This document shows, one piece after another, positions 44,303 through 52,724 of a stretch of 64,000 nt of DNA. A program made the translations under genes and the position numbers. This DNA is from JAUVUV01 sp964548275 (GTDB taxonomy: Bacteria; Gemmatimonadota; Glassbacteria; GWA2-58-10): positions 11,862 to 75,861 of the forward strand of contig CAZJQI010000015.1 in assembly GCA_964548275.1 (NCBI GenBank), in the 5' to 3' direction. How positions within the stretch are numbered: position 1 is the first letter of the stretch; each line of letters begins with the position of its first letter. The notes under the pieces are model-generated. The model saw only the letters and a list, made by a program, of their open reading frames with translations. It was not told where the DNA came from and did not search any database.

Positions 44303-45832
44303 ATGAAAACTCTAATTGCATCTGTAGCGGGACTGGTTGGCATGTTGATTCTAGCAGTTCCGGTTGCGGCACAGGAGGAGCCGATCATACTGACACTGGA
44401 TAACGCAATCGAGCTGGCTCTTGAGAAAAGCTACGATGCACGCCGCGAACGTTTGATTCTGCTGGGCGCGCAACAGAATGTCGTCGCACAAAGAGGCCGT
44501 TTCAAAACCCAGGTGAATTTGACTCTGAACTCCCCTGATTTCCAGGAACAGGTCCAGGCCATCCCCCTTCCGAACGAGGTGCCTATCTATAATACGACCG
44601 GAACCTTGAGATGGCAATCTCAGATGAGGATCACCCAGCCCCTGCCCACCAACGGCAGTATCAGCTTGAGGTCGGATCTTTACCAGATTCGCGAGTCCGT
44701 GTTCAGGGAGCAGTTGGATATCACCGAGAAAGAAAAGCGCTTTTTCTCATCCTTCCGACTCATATTCAACCAGCCGCTGTTTGTCCCTAATACTCTCAAG
44801 CTGGGTATGGAAAGAGCCAATCTGGAGCATGAGCGGGCACAGAGGGAGTTCACGCGCACAGAGCTGGATGTGGTATACAGGGTTACAGAGGGCTTTTTCG
44901 GCCTATACAGCGCCATCCGCCGGCTGGAAATCGCCAGGGAGGAAGTGAACCAGCAGGAGCAGGCCTACGAACTGGCTCGGCAGAAATTTGATGCGGGCCT
45001 GATTCCTGAGGTCGGGGCGCTGCAAATGGAGGTTGACCTGGCCCAGAGCAGGAACAGGCTTCTGGAGGCTGAAGGCGATTTATCGCAGATGGAGGACCGG
45101 TTCAAGATCACAGTCGGTCTGCCTCTTGAACAGCAGGTGGCTGTAAAGACCGATTTCGCCCTGAGTCTGTTTAATGTGGATGAAGAGAAAGCTATCGAAC
45201 AAGGCCTTCGCCACCGGGCTGAAATCCGTCGCGGAGAAATCGACCGGCGGCTGGCGGAAATCACTGTTCAGGAGACCGATGCCCGCACCGCGATCAGAGG
45301 TGATATTAGAGCTTACTATGACCTTACCGGTATCAGCGATCCTTTCCTTGACTATGGAGTCAGCACGGCCCGGCTTTTCAGATCCAGCATCAACGACATG
45401 CGGCGCCGTCCTAAAAACAGGGGAATAACCTTCACCCTGTCCGTGCCTATCTGGGATTCCGGAGTTAATCGCGCCGAGGTGGCTGCTGCACGGGCGAGGC
45501 TGGAAAGGAACGAGTTGACTGAAAGGGAAAACAAACGCCTTGTGGTTCAAGATATCAGAGCGGTTATTACCAGACTGCGGGAAACCCGCGGGCGCTTGGA
45601 TGTCCTGAAAAGGAGCGAGGAAGTCGCCCTGCGAAGCTTTGAAATCAGCCAGGCCCAGTTCGACAACGGCGATATCACCAGCCAGGAGCTGGCAGAAAAC
45701 CGGGACCGTCTGACAACGGCCCGCCAGAACTACCTTGCTGCCTATATCGACTACCAGTTGTCGGTAGCGGATCTCAAACGCAACACACTATATGACTTTG
45801 AAAAAGGGCGCAGCCTGGTGAAAGACTCCTGA
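44303..45832 (+). CDS. TolC-family outer-membrane efflux channel
   Basis: A 509-residue outer-membrane protein. Signal peptide at about 1-24 (ending V-A-A-Q). Two structural repeats, each with long helices rich in Glu, Arg and Gln and an A-x2-L-E-x-S-Y/L motif near the start (L-A-L-E-K-S-Y-D-A, about 37-45), match the OEP family. TolC trimers form the channel that carries substrate from the periplasm to the outside. It sits between the MacB-type permease and the ATPase, so the operon codes for a complete tripartite pump. The beta-strand parts (about 75-150 and 330-385) are longer than in E. coli TolC, as in many FCB-group relatives. Confidence 0.9.
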   Translation: MKTLIASVAGLVGMLILAVPVAAQEEPIILTLDNAIELALEKSYDARRERLILLGAQQNVVAQRGRFKTQVNLTLNSPDFQEQVQAIPLPNEVPIYNTTGTLRWQSQMRITQPLPTNGSISLRSDLYQIRESVFREQLDITEKEKRFFSSFRLIFNQPLFVPNTLKLGMERANLEHERAQREFTRTELDVVYRVTEGFFGLYSAIRRLEIAREEVNQQEQAYELARQKFDAGLIPEVGALQMEVDLAQSRNRLLEAEGDLSQMEDRFKITVGLPLEQQVAVKTDFALSLFNVDEEKAIEQGLRHRAEIRRGEIDRRLAEITVQETDARTAIRGDIRAYYDLTGISDPFLDYGVSTARLFRSSINDMRRRPKNRGITFTLSVPIWDSGVNRAEVAAARARLERNELTERENKRLVVQDIRAVITRLRETRGRLDVLKRSEEVALRSFEISQAQFDNGDITSQELAENRDRLTTARQNYLAAYIDYQLSVADLKRNTLYDFEKGRSLVKDS

Positions 45833-45934
45833 TAAAAGCCGCTGCGCTGTGACATGAGTAAGAAAATTGGAATAAAGTTGCCGGAGTATAGTAAATAATC
45901 GGCCGAACATGCCAAAGAAGGGAATGAGCCTTTC

Positions 45935-46630
45935 ATGCTGATCGAACTGCAGGGAATAGTGAAAATTTACCGTGTGGGCAATTACGATGTCCGGGCACTT
46001 CAGGGTATAGACTTAAAAATAGAAAAAAACGGATATCTCGCTGTCATGGGCCCCTCCGGTTCCGGTAAGTCCACGCTGATGAATATCCTGGGTTGTCTGG
46101 ATACCCCCACTTCCGGTGTCCACACTTTCGAGGGCGAAAAGATAAGCGAGCTGAGCGATGACGAGCTTGCCGATATCCGCAATCGCAAGATCGGCTTTGT
46201 CTTTCAAACGTTCAATCTTCTCCCCAGGGCCACTGCGCTTACCAATGTGGAGTTGCCCTTGGTTTATAGCGGGATTACCATCGAGCAGCGCAGGCGTTAC
46301 GCAACCGAAGCTTTAGAAAAGGTGGGACTTGGCGACCGTCTGCACCACCGGCCGAATCAGCTCTCCGGCGGTCAGCGGCAGCGAGTAGCAATTGCCCGGG
46401 CCCTGGTTAACAATCCTTCGGTTATCCTCGCCGATGAACCCACAGGGAACCTGGATTCAAAGACTGGCGAGGGGATCATGGAGCTTTTCAATAACCTCAA
46501 CAAGCTCGGGCATACTTTAATTGTAGTAACTCATGAAGAGTACATTGCTGCCGATGCCAGACGCACTATCAGGCTTCTTGACGGCCGTATCGAGAACGAC
46601 AATCGGAACGATCTACCACAAAGTGTTTAA
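45935..46630 (+). CDS. ABC transporter ATPase of the MacB/LolD class
   Basis: A 231-residue cytoplasmic ATPase. Walker A G-P-S-G-S-G-K-S-T (39-47), Q-loop F-Q-T-F-N-L-L-P (90-97), signature L-S-G-G-Q (143-147), Walker B with A-D-E-P-T-G-N-L-D and a switch His in V-T-H-E. The Q-T-F-N-L-L-P form is typical of the MacB/LolD/FtsE group. It is the last gene of the efflux operon and would drive the FtsX-domain permease at 42970-44208, which has no ATPase of its own. Start ATG at 45935; no strong ribosome site is seen besides a GGGAATGAG stretch about 10 bases upstream. Confidence 0.92.
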   Translation: MLIELQGIVKIYRVGNYDVRALQGIDLKIEKNGYLAVMGPSGSGKSTLMNILGCLDTPTSGVHTFEGEKISELSDDELADIRNRKIGFVFQTFNLLPRATALTNVELPLVYSGITIEQRRRYATEALEKVGLGDRLHHRPNQLSGGQRQRVAIARALVNNPSVILADEPTGNLDSKTGEGIMELFNNLNKLGHTLIVVTHEEYIAADARRTIRLLDGRIENDNRNDLPQSV

Positions 46631-46747
46631 GTTTGAATACTTCATGGCGATAATTTCATCAAAAAGGCCATTTTAAACGTAAAGGCGCAGCCTTTTAAGG
46701 TCGTGCTTTTGAATTATGCAAACAATAGCAATAAAAATTGGATTCGA

Positions 46748-49700
46748 TTAAATAGCTCCCTGGCTCCCAAAGCACGCCACGCTGCCATTCTTCTGTACCA
46801 CTATTACACGGCCATCTCTGTCAATCAGCAGGCCGCTCGGCAGGGCAGGAGAGGAAAGCTCATGCTCCCAGGCCACCTTGCCACTTGCACGGTCAATTGA
46901 ACGCACACTCCAGCGTGAGTTCCTGGAAGACTCCACCGGGGTTTCGCAAACAGCGAGAACCGCATTTAGCGCGACCGCCAGGGATACGGTTTCACTACCC
47001 CCGAGTTCAGTAGCCACCCATTTGCACTCGGGCCACTTGCTATCTGCATTCCCCTTTTCCAGGTACTCCTCGACAAGCTCCAGCGGAAAGCTGGCCAGTG
47101 TCAAATAAGGCCTGTCCGCCGGAGATTTTCTGTCATCCCAGATCACCTTGTATCGACCATGTACTATGAAAAACCCTTTATCATCCCAGGCGGGAGGGAT
47201 GGTTCTCCAGGTCAAATCAATCCCTTCGTCCAGTTTACCGCTGGCCTGGATACCGAATACAGTAAATTTACCGGGCTTGACATTATCATCACTAGGAGAA
47301 TAACGCAGCCTGCCACCCAGCATCAGGTAGCGTCCGCCGATTATTCCGACCTCCTGACCCCTGTTGGACCTGGGTGAACCATCACCAGCCGAGCCCCCCA
47401 GATATTTGCCTGTTGCCAGGTCGTAGGAGGCAGGAGAGACTACGTTGCCGCCTGGCATCCAGAGCCGCCCCTGCCCTATACTGAGAACTCCCTGAGCGCT
47501 GACCCCCTTACGCAGTTCCCTGTCCAGGTGTCCGGAGGAGATGTTTTGCCACTTGAGCTTTCCGGTCACGGCATCCAGAGCATATACATATGTACCGTCG
47601 TAGTCGACTATCCCTGCGGCGGCATAAGCCACTCCATCCTCGACCAGGATGCCGTTGTTAACCGGCCATGTTGAGCAGATAGAACCGTAGACCATTATCC
47701 TGCGTTCGGCTGGTGCGGCGCGGAAGCGCCAGAGCAATTTTCCGTTCGTTGCCTCCAGAGCGTAGATATAGCCGTCGCCTGAGCCGACATAAGCCCGCCC
47801 CTGCCAGATAGTAGGCGGATGCATCACAGGTCCCCCGGTGAGAAATGTCCACACAGGCTTGCCGGAAGATGCATCGAGCGCGCGAACCTTGCAGTCATCG
47901 CCGCAGAGAAAAATCAAGCCCCCGGCTGCAGTGGGAACCGTGGGTTTGTTGGCGTTCCGGGGAATGAATTCCCAGATTTTTTCTGCCTTTCCCGGGACGG
48001 CAACCCTTGAACCTGCACTGCGGAAATTGTTGGCCCGGTAAGTGGGCCAGTCCTTGTCCGAGATATCCAAAGGCGCAACTCGTTCCGGTTCCGGCACCAT
48101 TGCTTCCAGTCTGTCGGCGTTGTTGGCCTTACACTCGAAGTCAAAATCTCCTGCCGGGCACAGCACCACCCTGCCTACCAGAGTCAGGTTGCAGTCGCAG
48201 GGCCAGAGGCCCAGGTAAAGCAGCCCGTTGGCCGGGATAGCCCCATCGTTACACGCCGGCCGGACAGCACCGTTATAGAAGACTTTCTTTTTCTTGCGAT
48301 CATATCTGGTAAGGCCGTCTTCCCAGCCGCGGCAAAAGTAGGAATTCCGGGTAGCGGTGAGCCTTGCACAGTTGTGTTTGCTAAACCCCAGATCTTCGAT
48401 AGTCTCTCCGGTCAGCGGGTCGATCACCTGGGTGCTGCCCTCCGGCCCGATCCCCACCACCAGGTTGCCGTCCACACAGAGCATGTTGGGATTGTTGGTG
48501 GTCTTTTTCCGGTGCCAGAGCAGGCTCCCATCCTTGCTTGACACGGCGACGATGTTCATTCTGGTCTGGGCTTCATAGAAAATTGCTCTGGGCGTGTAGA
48601 GACAGAAACAGGTAGTGCGGAACCCCGGAGTGGAAGTCAGGCCCTTGCCCGGTTCCTCGACCAGTTCCCTGATCAAAGGGTCGCCGTTAGTCCAGAGCAG
48701 CCTTCCGGTTTTTGCATTGACACAACCGACATGGGAATCAGGGCCGTAGAAAAATATTTTTCCGTCCCCGATAACCATGGCACGGGAATCCAGCGGGGCT
48801 TCTTCAGCGTGGACCCAGAGCACCTTCTTTCTATCTAACTCGTAAGCCAGTATCGTAGTGCCGAATCCCCATGGGACTCGCTCTTCGTAGTAGCCTGGGC
48901 TCAGGTCGTCCCAGCTCCAGGCCATGGAGTTGCTGCGAACCAGGTGCGTCTGGGGCGGATCCTTGGCCTCGCCCAGAAGGGCATACAGTATGCCGTCAGC
49001 CAGGGCTATCCATTTCCACTCCCCTTTGAGCTCGGGGATGCGCACCCTGTCTTTCTCCTCCCCGGTTTTCGGATCAAGCAACAGGCAACCGTTACCCTCA
49101 GGACTTATCATGTAGAAAGTCTTCCCTGTGGCGATAAAAGCCGAACGGTGCGCCAGGTAACCATCCGGGAGCTTCTTTGTCCACAGTTCGGTCCCATTGT
49201 AGCCATTTTGCGCAACCAGCGTATTGAGCCAGGTCTCCTCGCGTTTATGGTGCGCGATGTGGCCTGCGGCTGTGAATACTCTCCCCTCGGCAACTGTTGT
49301 GATGGCGGGCATGGATATGAAATAGGGAAGCCCCAGGAAATGAGTCATGAAAGGCGCCCTGATCGCTGTGTCCCTGGAAACCGGGTTGTTGTCAGGCCCA
49401 TGCTCCCAGTGAGTCCAGTCTGCTGCGCCCTCCAGGGGCGGCTTGGTAACCACTGCCCAGAGACCGTAGCTGTCCTTTGCCATCGAGTGCTCGACATTGC
49501 CTGCGGACCTCAGCCAGACAGACAACTGCTCTGCACTCAGACCCCTCTTGCCCGGGGCTCTCAGCCTGCCGATTACAGCTTTGCCACGTGGCCGAAGCAC
49601 ACGCAGGATTTCAGGCAGACAAAGCCTGTCCAGTTCGCTCCCTTTGATATGTGTGGATACGACAAGATCAATCATATTATCTGCATACGGCAGTTTCTCT

Positions 49701-50038
49701 AAAGACTGTTCATCAGCAGTCATGGTTTTGCCGTAGAGTCCTTCTTTATCCGCCCTTTTTCTCACAGTCTCTACAACAGGGCCCTGAGGGTCGAGAAGGT
49801 TTACGATAAAGCTGCCGGACCGGGCAAGCTCCATGGCCAGCTTATCATTATCCCCGCCGAGAACCGAGCATACCCCCCGCTCGATTCCGGTCAATTCGAT
49901 GAGATGGGCTGCAACAGCAGGTTCATCAGGGGCAGCCGCTTCGGCTTGCGCTGCAAGGGGTGAGGGTCCTATCAGGTATTCAGCAAAAAGGAAGACCAGA
50001 AAGCATGCCAGGAAACTGCAATGACGGTTCGAAGACAT
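46748..50038 (-). CDS. Exported fusion of a methyltransferase-like domain and a PQQ-type beta-propeller
   Basis: A 1096-residue protein. Signal peptide at about 1-33 (F-L-V-F-L-F-A-E-Y-L, cleaved after a run of Ala). Residues about 45-190 resemble a class I methyltransferase: a G-V-C-S-V-L-G-G-D-N-D segment in the AdoMet-motif position, then D-L-V-V-S-T-H and a V-L-R-P-R-G-K-A-V strand. From about 220 to the end there are repeated W-x-x-D/G-W-x-W-like blades of a PQQ/quinoprotein-type beta-propeller (for example Y-N-G-T-E-L-W-T-K-K; D-A-S-S-G-K-P-V-W-T-F; D-A-V-T-G-K-L-K-W). Exported methyltransferases are unexpected, since AdoMet is cytoplasmic, so the head may be a non-catalytic binding module. 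Similar fusions occur in Planctomycetes by my recollection. Confidence 0.75.
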   Translation of the reverse strand: MSSNRHCSFLACFLVFLFAEYLIGPSPLAAQAEAAAPDEPAVAAHLIELTGIERGVCSVLGGDNDKLAMELARSGSFIVNLLDPQGPVVETVRKRADKEGLYGKTMTADEQSLEKLPYADNMIDLVVSTHIKGSELDRLCLPEILRVLRPRGKAVIGRLRAPGKRGLSAEQLSVWLRSAGNVEHSMAKDSYGLWAVVTKPPLEGAADWTHWEHGPDNNPVSRDTAIRAPFMTHFLGLPYFISMPAITTVAEGRVFTAAGHIAHHKREETWLNTLVAQNGYNGTELWTKKLPDGYLAHRSAFIATGKTFYMISPEGNGCLLLDPKTGEEKDRVRIPELKGEWKWIALADGILYALLGEAKDPPQTHLVRSNSMAWSWDDLSPGYYEERVPWGFGTTILAYELDRKKVLWVHAEEAPLDSRAMVIGDGKIFFYGPDSHVGCVNAKTGRLLWTNGDPLIRELVEEPGKGLTSTPGFRTTCFCLYTPRAIFYEAQTRMNIVAVSSKDGSLLWHRKKTTNNPNMLCVDGNLVVGIGPEGSTQVIDPLTGETIEDLGFSKHNCARLTATRNSYFCRGWEDGLTRYDRKKKKVFYNGAVRPACNDGAIPANGLLYLGLWPCDCNLTLVGRVVLCPAGDFDFECKANNADRLEAMVPEPERVAPLDISDKDWPTYRANNFRSAGSRVAVPGKAEKIWEFIPRNANKPTVPTAAGGLIFLCGDDCKVRALDASSGKPVWTFLTGGPVMHPPTIWQGRAYVGSGDGYIYALEATNGKLLWRFRAAPAERRIMVYGSICSTWPVNNGILVEDGVAYAAAGIVDYDGTYVYALDAVTGKLKWQNISSGHLDRELRKGVSAQGVLSIGQGRLWMPGGNVVSPASYDLATGKYLGGSAGDGSPRSNRGQEVGIIGGRYLMLGGRLRYSPSDDNVKPGKFTVFGIQASGKLDEGIDLTWRTIPPAWDDKGFFIVHGRYKVIWDDRKSPADRPYLTLASFPLELVEEYLEKGNADSKWPECKWVATELGGSETVSLAVALNAVLAVCETPVESSRNSRWSVRSIDRASGKVAWEHELSSPALPSGLLIDRDGRVIVVQKNGSVACFGSQGAI

Positions 50039-50205
50039 CGGCGCCTCCAGGATAGGTACTGATTGGAAAAAAATCTTTTTGTTTTCAGGTGGGAAGTGTA
50101 ATACGAGTTTTTTGTATCCTGTTTAGTCAGCGAAAGTGGAACTGGCGGTCCGGATAATTAAATTACACTTTTGGTGTTGAAGGACAAGTTGTTTCTCTCA
50201 TTTTT

Positions 50206-50356
50206 TAATCGAAAATAATTCCTCGAAGATTTGCCTCTGGGTAGCCCGCCCCGGAGGATCAGTATGCATTCCCCCTTATCAAAGGGGGACACAGGGGGAT
50301 GTCTCGATCAAATTCATCATTGTGATACCTCGCAGCTCTGCTGCGGGGTAGTTCAT
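50206..50356. repeat. Cluster of short repeats E, F and the GTAGTTCATT palindrome
   Basis: Three families side by side in the gap between the propeller gene and the dockerin gene: a decayed repeat E (50206-50244), a CCCCCTTATCAAAGGGGG element (50271-50303) and the REP-like CGCAGCTCTGCTGCGGGGTAGTTCATT (50326-50356). No gene is present between 50040 and 50392. Confidence 0.65.
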
Positions 50357-50392
50357 TACAACTTCCATAGTTCAGATACATTTTTCAATCAA

Positions 50393-50426
50393 GAAAAAAG
50401 GGCCTGCTTTTTTGGAGCAGACCCTT
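50393..50426 (-). terminator. Intrinsic terminator after the dockerin/SUMF1 gene
   Basis: Minus strand: 11-bp arms (50416-50426 and 50398-50408, one G-U-type mismatch) around a short loop, followed by TTTTTT. It lies 56 bases after the stop. Confidence 0.7.
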
Positions 50427-50481
50427 GGTAGTAATGGCAGGCCATATCGGACCCTGGCCGCCTGAAGTTTTGATGCAGAAC

Positions 50482-51870
50482 TTAACGCCGAGCAACACGG
50501 AAACCTATGTAGCTGCTCCTGTAGCTCGGCTCGTGGGGGCTACGATTGGCTACCCGGCATGATTCTGAACAAGTGTTCCAACCACAGCCACGGGTGACAC
50601 GTTCTTTGCCGTATTCCGGGCCCGGCGGATTATGGCGCGGGCTGTAACTGTAATAAATCTTATCATACCAGTCATTGCACCACTCACTCACATTACCTGT
50701 CATTTCTCTCAAACCAAACGGATTCGCCGGGTAAATGCCCACATTACGCGGATAGCCGATATGCCTATTATAATTATAATTTGCTTTAGTGTTGTCTATA
50801 GTCCCATCAATGGTACCATATTCAAATTGCTGACCACCGCGGGCTGCATACTCCCATTCGGCCTCTGTGGGCAGACTTATTCCATAATGCCTGGCAAACG
50901 CATAAGCTCCATACCAGGTCACAGAAACAACCGGCCAGTTCTCCTTGCCTGGCTCAACATTAAAACCGGCGTAGTCGTATTTTATATAACAGCGGTTGAT
51001 TGTATCGATTGGAGTTGAATCTATAATAAAGCCTTTGGAAAATTCCAAATACGTCTGGCCGCTGTAGTCGCCAGAGACACCGATCACGCTGTCCTTGGTC
51101 ACTGTTATCTCTCCTGCGGCAAGGGCATCGTTCAGGTAGGCCGCATACTGAGCATTGGTTATCTCGGTGGCGCTTATCTGGAATGCGTCCAGGGTCACAG
51201 TGTGAGCAGGCCATTCATCAGCAAGATCATCATCACTCATAACTATAGTTCCCATCCGGAAGCTGTCAGCAGGGAGCGAGACCATTGTTATACCCGGGAT
51301 ACCTGCAATCTTGACGATATATATACTGTTGGTTGTATCAGTGCCCACCACGAGTTCAAGCTCGCCACTATTGAACCACTCAGGGATTATTATCATTATG
51401 CTTTCAAGGCTGAACTCCAGAAGATTCACTTCCCTGCCATCTATATAGGCCTTCACGCTGTCGGCTGTTGTGGCCTCATCGAAGCTTTCCACGTAAATAG
51501 TCAAGGTATCGCCCGGTTCAACTAACCTTTGGCTGAGGCTGGCTATAACCGGCTCCCAGTAAATAATCCCGGGCTCCTCAGCACCTGAGAGCACTTTCAG
51601 CAGGCCCAGCAGGTCGAAGATATCTACAGACCCACTTTCGTCCACGTCCGCAATCTGCCTGGTCCTTTCCGGTTGCCCTTCCGGGCTGGACAGCATCTTC
51701 AGCATCTCCAGCAGGTCGAAGATGTCCAGCCGGCCGTCCTCGTTGATGTCTCCCCGGAAGCTAGACTCTACCGCAGGCTGGACCTGCAAGATTGAAACCG
51801 CTGATATAGGAAATGCAAAGAAAACCAGGAGGATAATAAAAAGGCTGAAGTAAAAGCGCAGCGCCTGCAT
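50482..51870 (-). CDS. Exported protein with two dockerin-like calcium repeats and a SUMF1-fold domain
   Basis: A 462-residue protein started at the ATG at 51870, which has GGAGGT 4 bases upstream; a longer frame to 51915 has none. Signal peptide at about 5-26. Two dockerin-type segments follow: D-I-N-E-D-G-R-L-D-I-F-D-L-L (about 41-54) and D-V-D-E-S-G-S-V-D-I-F-D-L-L (about 75-88), each with calcium-binding Asp spacing. A beta-sandwich part (about 105-205) precedes a SUMF1 domain (about 210-462: F-R-M-G-T, L-P-T-E-A-E-W-E-Y, M-T-G-N-V-S-E-W-C-N-D). The terminal motif has two cysteines (N-T-C-S-E-S-C-R), closer to formylglycine enzymes than the two lipoproteins at 31-33 kb. Spacing still differs from the classic pair. 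Confidence 0.8.
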   Translation of the reverse strand: MQALRFYFSLFIILLVFFAFPISAVSILQVQPAVESSFRGDINEDGRLDIFDLLEMLKMLSSPEGQPERTRQIADVDESGSVDIFDLLGLLKVLSGAEEPGIIYWEPVIASLSQRLVEPGDTLTIYVESFDEATTADSVKAYIDGREVNLLEFSLESIMIIIPEWFNSGELELVVGTDTTNSIYIVKIAGIPGITMVSLPADSFRMGTIVMSDDDLADEWPAHTVTLDAFQISATEITNAQYAAYLNDALAAGEITVTKDSVIGVSGDYSGQTYLEFSKGFIIDSTPIDTINRCYIKYDYAGFNVEPGKENWPVVSVTWYGAYAFARHYGISLPTEAEWEYAARGGQQFEYGTIDGTIDNTKANYNYNRHIGYPRNVGIYPANPFGLREMTGNVSEWCNDWYDKIYYSYSPRHNPPGPEYGKERVTRGCGWNTCSESCRVANRSPHEPSYRSSYIGFRVARR

Positions 51871-52030
51871 ACCGACCTCCAGAAAACCAACCTCGGTGCT
51901 TTCCGATGATTCCAATATATATTATCGTAAAAAATTTAAAAAAGTTACTTTTAAGATACACCAGATACAAGCGTGAGCTTGTCAGTTCATTTTAAGCATA
52001 AAAGTCTGCCGTTTCCAGCAAATTTTTGCT

Positions 52031-52068
52031 TTAATCGAAAAGAATTCCCCGGAGCTTGCTCCGGGGTA
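52031..52068. repeat. Short repeat E, best copy
   Basis: TTAATCGAAAAGAATTCC followed by CCGGAGC-TT-GCTCCGG and GGTAAA. Nearly identical in its first half to 38881-38920. Confidence 0.65.
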
Positions 52069-52204
52069 AAATGCTTGATGGTTTTATCCTTGTTTTCAAT
52101 GAGTTGCCGTGTGACACATAGAATATTTATTTTCATCCTTCACAATTCGGAAAGAAGGGGATTTAAACCTGGTGATTTTATTTCAGATCGTGCTTGAGAG
52201 CCAC

Positions 52205-52306
52205 CATTCCCCCCTAACAAGGGGGTACATTCCAAATTCCCCCTTATCAAGGAGGTTCATTCCAATTCCCCCCTATCAAGGGGGGAGACAGGGGGGTGTT
52301 ATATTA
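52205..52306. repeat. Tandem partial copies of repeat F (CCCCCTnTCAAGGGGG)
   Basis: Three consecutive CCCCC..TA(A/T)CAAGG elements separated by TACATTCCAA or TTCATTCCAA. The last continues with GGGGGAGACAGGGGGGTGTTATA, the same tail type as at 14949-14976 and 50290-50303. Confidence 0.7.
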
Positions 52307-52374
52307 TACAGTTGGGGTTTAGTACCCGAAATCAGGATCACGGATTTCAGGGATTCACACACAGATCACACTGA

Positions 52375-52406
52375 TACCCCGCAGCTCTGCCGCGAGGTAG
52401 TTCATT
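52375..52406. repeat. REP-like palindrome (GTAGTTCATT family)
   Basis: TACCCCGCAGCTCTGCCGCGAGGTAGTTCATT, same family and orientation as 39016-39047 and 50326-50356; opposite to 20586-20622. Confidence 0.65.
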
Positions 52407-52724
52407 GGCAGGCCATAGCTGACTATTCAATACTTTTGTGTCCAATTTATTCGTGGCTTTACAGAAGGGATTTCTGGAAAACGGAACCGAAGGAGGAGGT
52501 ATTTAATTCCCTAAAGAAATTGCCCATAGATGATACTGACTTACCCATCTTCGGCCACCCGGGAAGGATGTGGAGAAGCCGTAAAGTTCAAAGGAAGGAT
52601 CAAGACGGTATTTTCTTGACTTCAATAAAATTATAGCAAACTGCTGATAGCGTGGCAAGTTTATACTTTCAGCCAACTTTGAGTATGTCTTGAGGCGAGC
52701 CACAGTTGAACAAGTAACATTATC

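Larger units (their letters stand above)
51871..52724. other. Repeat-rich intergenic region
   Basis: About 850 bases. Contains repeat E (52031-52068), three partial CCCCC-TATCAAG-GGGGG elements (52205-52306) and a GTAGTTCATT palindrome (52375-52406). A 154-codon open frame across 52172-52636 runs through the repeats and has no ribosome site; I do not accept it. The stretch 52410-52700 has no clear feature. Confidence 0.6.

Noticed and set aside
52172..52636. Open frame of 154 codons on the plus strand
   Set aside because: It runs through three repeat families, has no ribosome site and its translation is mostly repeat-derived Pro and Ser.
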